In this document: piece by piece, positions 33,873-38,309 of the stretch
Layout of the letters: every line of letters begins with the position of its first letter
Position numbering within the stretch: the stretch's first letter is position 1
Source of the DNA: Nocardiopsis endophytica
Lineage (GTDB): Bacteria; Actinomycetota; Actinomycetes; Streptosporangiales; Streptosporangiaceae
Length of the DNA: 38,309 nt
Assembly: GCF_027706725.1 (NCBI RefSeq)
Contig: NZ_JAQFWQ010000067.1
Span: forward strand, 1-38,309
Reading direction: 5' to 3'
Position numbers and translations under genes: made by a program
Notes under the pieces: model-generated
The model's database searches: none
What the model saw: only the letters and a program-made list of their open reading frames with translations
What the model was told of the DNA's origin: nothing

Positions 33873-35129
33873 CTAGGCCGCCGCCCGGGCGAAGGCGCGC
33901 AGCGAGAAGCCCGGGGCCGCCGCCTGCTCGGGGGACGGCCCCCGGCCCGCGGCGAGCAGGTGCCGGGCCGCCATGTGCTCGGCCGGGCGGTTCACCGACT
34001 CCACCGCGGCCAGCGCCCCGTTCCGGTACAGCAGCACGGAGAACGCCTCGTCCCCGTCGCCGACCAGCACCGCGCGGTCGTGGCCCGCGGCCAGCCCGGC
34101 GATCTGCAGCGACGAGCCGTACTGGTCGCTCCAGAACCAGGGGAGGCGCTCATAGGGCGGGAGGTCCTCCCCCGCGTCCGGGCGGGCCAGCCGCTCGGCC
34201 GCGTACTCCGCCTGGTCGAGCGCGTTCTGCACCGACTCCAGGCGGACCCGCGGTCCCCCGCCCGAAGCGGGGGCCACCGCGGCGCAGTCGCCCACCGCCA
34301 GCACGCGCGGGTCGCGGGTGCCCAGCCGCGCGTCCACCGCCACCCCGTCGTCCACGGGCAGTCCCGCCCCCTCGGCCAGCCGGGTGTCCGGCGCCGCCCC
34401 GACCGCGGCCAGCACCAGGTCGGCGGGCAGGCGGGTGCCGTCGGTCAGCTCGGCCTCCCGCACCCGCCCGGCCCGGTCCCCGTGCAGGGCCCTGACCTCC
34501 TCGCCGAACACGAAGCCCGCGCCGTGCCGCTCGTGCAGGGAGGTGAAGTGCGCCGCCGTGTGCGCCGAGACCGCCCGGCCCAGCGGGCGCGCACGGCTCT
34601 CCACGATCGTCGCCTTGTGCCCGTAGGCGGACGCCGAGGCGGCGAACTCCAGCCCGATGAACCCGGCACCGGCCACCACGATGCTCCCGGCCTCCTCCAG
34701 CGCCTCCCGCAGGGCGTCCGCCTCCCGGCGGGTGCGCAGCGAGAACACGCCCTCCAGGTCGCTCCCGGGCGCGCGCAGCGGCCGGTTGCGCGCCCCGGTG
34801 GCCAGGACCAGGCGGTCGTAGGGCAGGCGGCGGCCGTCGTCGAGCACCACCGCGCGCCCGGCCCGGTCGATCCGCTCGGCGCGCGCCCGGACCAGGTCGA
34901 TGCGCTCCCTGCCGTACAGCTCGGCCGGGCGCGGCTCCAGCTCGCCGGGGCCGATGTCGCCGCGCAGGTAGGCCTTGGTGAGCGGGGGGCGCTCATAGGG
35001 CGCCCCCGGCTCCTCGCCGACCAGCGCCACCGCGCCGTCGAACCCCTTCTCCCGCAGGCCGAGCGCGACCTGTTGCCCGGCGATGCCCGCGCCCACGATC
35101 ACGACGGGGCCCTTCGCCCGCTGGGTCAT
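33873..35129 (-). CDS. Ferredoxin reductase, FAD-dependent (rhodocoxin/putidaredoxin reductase type)
   Basis: A 418-residue NAD(P)H-dependent flavoprotein that passes electrons to a [2Fe-2S] ferredoxin. The FAD-binding motif GAGIAGQQVALGLREKG is at residues 13-29, the family marker YERPPLTKAYL near 45-55, the NAD(P)H motif GAGFIGLEFAASAS near 155-168 and the second FAD motif LAVGDCA near 270. These are the class of reductases serving bacterial P450s and ring-hydroxylating oxygenases. The ATG at 35129 overlaps the stop of the ferredoxin gene by four bases, so the two are a functional pair. It ends the four-gene operon that begins with a phzB-like gene. Confidence 0.9.
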   Translation of the reverse strand: MTQRAKGPVVIVGAGIAGQQVALGLREKGFDGAVALVGEEPGAPYERPPLTKAYLRGDIGPGELEPRPAELYGRERIDLVRARAERIDRAGRAVVLDDGRRLPYDRLVLATGARNRPLRAPGSDLEGVFSLRTRREADALREALEEAGSIVVAGAGFIGLEFAASASAYGHKATIVESRARPLGRAVSAHTAAHFTSLHERHGAGFVFGEEVRALHGDRAGRVREAELTDGTRLPADLVLAAVGAAPDTRLAEGAGLPVDDGVAVDARLGTRDPRVLAVGDCAAVAPASGGGPRVRLESVQNALDQAEYAAERLARPDAGEDLPPYERLPWFWSDQYGSSLQIAGLAAGHDRAVLVGDGDEAFSVLLYRNGALAAVESVNRPAEHMAARHLLAAGRGPSPEQAAAPGFSLRAFARAAA

Positions 35130-35449
35130 CGCTGCCGCTCCGGCGTGGTCACGGTCAGGCCCTCGAAGTCCGCGTCGGCCTTGAGCTGGCAGCTCAGCCG
35201 GCTCGTCTCACGGCGCGGGCAGGCGGTGGTGTCGAGCATCGCGTCCTCGTGCTCGCTCATCGGCGGCAGGCCGCCATAGCGCTCGGGGTCGACGTAGACG
35301 TGGCAGGTGGCGCACTGGGCGTTGCCGCCGCACTGGGCGACGATGCCCGGGACGCCGTTGGACACGGCGCCCCGCATCACGCTGGTGCCCACGGGGACGT
35401 CGACCGTCCGCTCTCCGGCGTCGGCGGCCACGTAGGTGATCTTCGGCAT
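35126..35449 (-). CDS. [2Fe-2S] ferredoxin, adrenodoxin/putidaredoxin type
   Basis: A 107-residue electron carrier. The cluster ligands are C40, C46, C49 (C-x5-C-x2-C in AQCGGNAQCATCHVYV) and C87 (RLSCQL), the pattern of vertebrate-type bacterial ferredoxins that feed P450 enzymes. Other conserved parts are MPKITYV at the start and DPERYGGLPPMSEHEDAMLD. The start ATG at 35449 is about 39 bp after the methyltransferase stop, and its stop overlaps the reductase start. No P450 or oxygenase is in the window, so its final acceptor must be encoded elsewhere, or the pair serves the phenazine-type pathway of its operon. Confidence 0.92.
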   Translation of the reverse strand: MPKITYVAADAGERTVDVPVGTSVMRGAVSNGVPGIVAQCGGNAQCATCHVYVDPERYGGLPPMSEHEDAMLDTTACPRRETSRLSCQLKADADFEGLTVTTPERQR

Positions 35450-35488
35450 GCCTCTCCTCGGTCCGTTCGCTTCGTTCGGGTCGGTGTT

Positions 35489-36520
35489 TCAGGGGGCCGT
35501 CCGGCCCCGGGCCGGACGGAGTTCGATGCAGGCGTTGCCCATGGGCAGCGGGATGAGCCGCTCCACGCGCAGCCCGGCCGCGTCGGCCAGGCCGCGGAAC
35601 TGGTCGAGGGTCCGCTGGCCGCCGCCGTTCATCATCAGCAGGTGCAGGTCCCACAGGGAGGCGAGCTCGGGGTCCTCGCCCTTGCCGACCACCCGCTCCA
35701 GGACGAGGATCCGCCCGTCGGCGGGGGCCGCTCGGCGGCAGTTGTCCAGCAGGCGCACGCACGCGGCGTCGTCCCAGTCGCCGAGCAGGCGGGAGAGCAG
35801 GTAGACGTCGCCGCCGGAGGGGACGGACTCGAAGACGTCCCCGGCGATGGCCTCGGCGCGCCCGGCGCCGATCGCCTCCTCCAGGGTGGCCTGGGCGATG
35901 GGGACCATGTGGTCCAGGTCGATGAGCAGCCCGCGGGCGCCGGGGTGGCGGTCGAGCACCGCGGCGAGCAGGCCGCCGCTGCCCCCGGCGACGTCGACGA
36001 CGCAGGCGCCGGAGAAGTCCACCGCCTCGGCCAGGCGGTCGAAGAAGAAGTGGCCGGCCTGCATGGCCCGCTGGAACCGGGCGGCGGCCTCCTCGTCCTG
36101 GCTCAGGTAGGTGATCAGCGGTCTGCCGTAGGCGCGCTCGAAGCCGGGCGCGCCGGATCCGGCCACGACGTCGGCGGCGTGCTCCCAGGCCTTGTAGAAC
36201 TCGTCGCCGTAGAGCAGGCACATGTCGCGCAGCGATCCGGGCCGGTCCCTGAGCAGCTCGGACACGGGGGTGTTGCGGTAGCCGCCCCGGCCGTCGTGCT
36301 CCAGCACGCCCAGGTCGGCCAGCAGGCGCAGCAGGCGGCGGACGCCCGCGGGGTCGGCGCCGGCCTGCTCGGCGATGGCGTCGGGCGCGGTGGTCCCGGC
36401 CGCGATGCGGTCGGGCACCTCCAGGCGGACCGCGGTGTGCAGGGCCTGGGTGCGCCAGGCGCCGGTGATCATGTCGAGGACGGTGCGGGAGGGGGAGGGG
36501 GAGTCGGTGGTGGCGGTCAA
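35489..36520 (-). CDS. PhzM-like SAM-dependent methyltransferase
   Basis: A 343-residue class I methyltransferase with an N-terminal dimerisation/winged-helix domain (about 1-110) and a C-terminal SAM domain. Motif I is VVDVAGGSGG (174-183). It resembles remembered Pseudomonas PhzM, the phenazine-1-carboxylate N-methyltransferase, over long stretches: LLRDRPGSLRDMCLLYGDEF, SGAPGFERAYG and LLSRLLGDWDDAACVRLLDN correspond in order and spacing. O-methyltransferases of this fold have HDW with a catalytic His; here the position is G247-D-W (LLGDWDD), as in PhzM, favouring an N-methyl or non-base-dependent reaction. Start TTG at 36520 follows GGAGG. It is 11 bp downstream of the phzB-like gene. The substrate is not proven; other aromatic substrates are possible. 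Confidence 0.82.
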   Translation of the reverse strand: MTATTDSPSPSRTVLDMITGAWRTQALHTAVRLEVPDRIAAGTTAPDAIAEQAGADPAGVRRLLRLLADLGVLEHDGRGGYRNTPVSELLRDRPGSLRDMCLLYGDEFYKAWEHAADVVAGSGAPGFERAYGRPLITYLSQDEEAAARFQRAMQAGHFFFDRLAEAVDFSGACVVDVAGGSGGLLAAVLDRHPGARGLLIDLDHMVPIAQATLEEAIGAGRAEAIAGDVFESVPSGGDVYLLSRLLGDWDDAACVRLLDNCRRAAPADGRILVLERVVGKGEDPELASLWDLHLLMMNGGGQRTLDQFRGLADAAGLRVERLIPLPMGNACIELRPARGRTAP

Positions 36521-36531
36521 GGAGGGCCTCC

Positions 36532-36996
36532 TCAGTCGGCGGGGATCCAGCCGCGTTCGATGCGGGGGGTGGCGATTCCGAGCGCGCGCATGTGCTCGAC
36601 GGGGTTGGTGTACTCGCGGCTCTCGGCGATGCGCCCCTCGGAGAGCCGGAAGGAGAAGAGGAAGTGGTTGGCGTAGCGGCCCTCGGGATATCCGGGGAAC
36701 CGGATGGTGCCCTCGCCGCCGCATTCGGCCCAGAACCGTCCGGGGTCCTGGGTGGAGAAGACCTCCAGTCCGATCCAGCGCCAGTCGGGGAGCACCTTCA
36801 GGGAGATCAGGCCGTGCTCGGCCAGGTTCGTCTGCCCCCGCACCGTGATGGGGCGGCCGATGTCGGTGAAGAACAGGGAGGTGGAGCCGTCGTCGGTGTA
36901 GAGCAGGTGCCGGCGGGCGCGGTCCTCGGTGAAGAACCTCTCGACCGTCGCCCTGTTGCGTTCGCGGAGTTCGTCGTCGGAATGGGCGTGTGACAC
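36532..36996 (-). CDS. phzB: PhzA/PhzB family phenazine biosynthesis protein
   Basis: A 154-residue NTF2/SnoaL-fold protein. PhzA/B catalyses the head-to-head condensation of two ketone units that creates the phenazine ring. It matches remembered PhzB along its length, including ERNRATVERFF, LAEHGLISLKVLPDWRW, FWAECGGEGTIRFPGYPEG and EYTNPVEHMRALGI. The residues expected in the active site are kept: H61 and S65 (EHGLISLK) and E128 (REYTNP). GTG at 36996 is preceded by GAGGAGG. A single copy is normal outside Pseudomonas. It leads an operon with a PhzM-like methyltransferase, ferredoxin and reductase, 98 bp downstream of cydC. The core genes for chorismate conversion (phzC-G) are not in the window. 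Confidence 0.88.
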   Translation of the reverse strand: MSHAHSDDELRERNRATVERFFTEDRARRHLLYTDDGSTSLFFTDIGRPITVRGQTNLAEHGLISLKVLPDWRWIGLEVFSTQDPGRFWAECGGEGTIRFPGYPEGRYANHFLFSFRLSEGRIAESREYTNPVEHMRALGIATPRIERGWIPAD

Positions 36997-37094
36997 GGGG
37001 CCTCCTCGTCTTTCTCCGGTTCGTCCGGGCGGATCGGGCCGCGGCCAGAATGCGTGCCGCCGCGATATTTCCGGTCCGCCGTGCGATAGCGCCG

Positions 37095-38309
37095 CTATAC
37101 CTCCGCCGGGCGGGCACCTCCTTCGGCGATGGAGTGGACCTCGTCGGCGGCGGCGAGCGCCGCGGGGTGGTGGGACACCAGCAGCACGGTCCGCCCGCGG
37201 GCGGCGCGGAGCACGTCCGCGAGCACCGCTTCGGCGGTCGCCGCGTCCAGGCCCTCGGTGGGCTCGTCCAGCACGAGCACCTGCGGGTCGGCCAACAGCG
37301 CGCGGGCGAGCAGCAGGCGGAGCCGCTGGCCCCCGGACATCGCCGCGCCGTCCTCGCCGGGGACCGTGTCCCACCCCTGAGGCAGCGACTCGATCCAGGC
37401 GAGCAGCCGCACCCGGGAGGCGGCCCGGCGCAGCTCCCCGTCGGTGGCCTCCGGGCGGGCCAGCAGCAGGTTGTCCCGGACCGAGGCGTGCAGGACGCGG
37501 TCGTGCCGGGTCAGTCCGGCCACGCTGCGGCGCACCCGGTCGCCGGGGACGTCGCGCAGCTCGGCCCCGCCGAGGCGGACACTGCCGCCCTCGTAGTCCA
37601 GGAAGCGCAGCAGGACGTCGACCAGGGTGGACTTGCCCGACCCGCTGGCGCCGGCCAGAGCGGTGGTCGTCCCCGGGGCCAGATTCAGGTCCAGGCCGTC
37701 CAGCGCCCACGGGCGGCCCGGCCCGTACCGGGCGCGCAGGCCGCGCACCTCGACGCCGGAGCCGCGCGGTTCGGGGCCGGGGCCGGGCGGTTCGGCGACC
37801 GGTGCGGGGGCGTCCAGCACGGCGGCCAGCCGGGCGGCGCCTTCGGAGAGCCCGCCGTAGCGGCGGGCCGCGGCCGGGAGCGCGGCGACCGGTTCGAAGG
37901 CCGCCAGCGCGGTGACCGCCAGCACGGCGGGAAGCACCGGGTCCAGGCCGCCGTCCTGCCGCGCCGTGAGGGCGAGCCAGGCCACGGCGACCGCGGTCAG
38001 GCCCTGCAGGAGCAGCACGGCGGTGGAGGCGGCGCCCATGGCGCGGTCGGCGCGCAGCTCCAGGCGGGCCGCCTCGCGCTCGGCCCGCTCGGCACGGTGG
38101 ACGGCGGCGTCCGCGGCCCCCAGCACCTCCAGGTCGGCGGCGCCGCGGACCAGGTCGGCGGCCGCAGCGGCGAAGGCGCCGCGGGCCGCGGCCCGCCGGG
38201 GGCCACGCCGCCCGGCCAGGGCGAGCGGCGCGCACGCCGCTGCGGCGGCGAGGAGGCCGGCGGTCAGTACGGCGCCGGCCGGAGGGAGCAGCGCCGCGGT
38301 CGCGGGCGG
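37095..38309 (-). CDS. cydC: CydC-type ABC exporter subunit (5' end cut by the window edge)
   Basis: The C-terminal 404 residues of a fused membrane-ATPase ABC exporter of the CydC kind, which with CydD exports glutathione/cysteine and is needed for assembly of cytochrome bd oxidase. The frame is open to the right edge with no start codon, so the N-terminus is missing. Membrane helices and the L-S-E-G-A-A-R-L-A-A-V-L-D linker precede the nucleotide domain. Walker A is GASGSGKST, signature MSGGQRLRL, Walker B VLVLDEPTEGLD and the switch His is in LLVSHHPAA. The Q-loop Gln appears to be replaced by His (LTRHDRVLH). cydD and cydAB are expected to the right. The stop is 98 bp before the phzB-like gene; promoter elements for that gene may lie in the gap. 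Confidence 0.85.
   Translation of the reverse strand, partial: PPATAALLPPAGAVLTAGLLAAAAACAPLALAGRRGPRRAAARGAFAAAAADLVRGAADLEVLGAADAAVHRAERAEREAARLELRADRAMGAASTAVLLLQGLTAVAVAWLALTARQDGGLDPVLPAVLAVTALAAFEPVAALPAAARRYGGLSEGAARLAAVLDAPAPVAEPPGPGPEPRGSGVEVRGLRARYGPGRPWALDGLDLNLAPGTTTALAGASGSGKSTLVDVLLRFLDYEGGSVRLGGAELRDVPGDRVRRSVAGLTRHDRVLHASVRDNLLLARPEATDGELRRAASRVRLLAWIESLPQGWDTVPGEDGAAMSGGQRLRLLLARALLADPQVLVLDEPTEGLDAATAEAVLADVLRAARGRTVLLVSHHPAALAAADEVHSIAEGGARPAEV

Noticed and set aside
37086-37098. ATAGC/GCTAT repeat at the cydC stop as a terminator
   Set aside because: Arms of five bases with three between them and overlap with the stop codon are too weak to support a call.

Overview
This is a 38.3 kb stretch of a high-GC actinobacterial chromosome. 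The frequent GTG/TTG starts, ATGA/GTGA start-stop overlaps, two halves of a type VII (ESX) secretion locus, a chaplin, a FadE5-type acyl-CoA dehydrogenase, a DUF6458 protein and CydC point to a filamentous actinomycete. Nocardiopsaceae is my best guess, by inference only; no rRNA or other marker is present. All family assignments come from motif reading and remembered family sequences, not from searches.

Left part (1-11.3 kb): a minus-strand type VII secretion operon. It runs from eccC (three-ATPase motor) to a lipoprotein, a small helical protein with a C-terminal YxxxD motif, an 857-residue helical protein and a membrane-anchored PQQ-type beta-propeller. The last three genes (about 251-4600) are much richer in A/T than everything else and look like an acquired cassette. 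eccD is divergent from eccC, across a short intergenic region with an inverted repeat.

11.3-16.0 kb: a DHA2-type MFS exporter with a divergent MarR regulator and a striking three-repeat operator, then a three-gene iron-siderophore-type ABC importer (binding lipoprotein, permease, ATPase). These separate eccCD from the second ESX part.

16.2-19.7 kb: a WXG100-type pair, a small membrane protein and a transmembrane Ser/Thr kinase with an extracellular FN3-like domain, in one plus-strand operon ending in a strong terminator. No eccB, eccE or mycosin gene is visible.

19.8-24.6 kb: two tandem secreted subtilases (paralogues), a small unrecognised protein, a palindrome-rich intergenic region and a PrsW-type membrane protease. 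24.6-26.8 kb: a GntR regulator and MFS transporter operon, and a DUF6458 membrane protein. 26.9-30.8 kb: FadE5-like acyl-CoA dehydrogenase with an operator-like inverted repeat, an MscS channel and an ECF sigma factor with a C-terminal SnoaL-like domain.

30.9-33.4 kb: an operon of cupin, Tm-1-like (UPF0261) protein and TIM-barrel PEP-hydrolase-like protein, i.e. the two halves of plant Tm-1 as separate genes. 33.6 kb: a short chaplin. 33.9-37.0 kb: an operon of PhzB-like protein, PhzM-like methyltransferase, [2Fe-2S] ferredoxin and ferredoxin reductase, suggesting phenazine-type chemistry although the core phenazine genes are not in the window. The right edge cuts the cydC gene.
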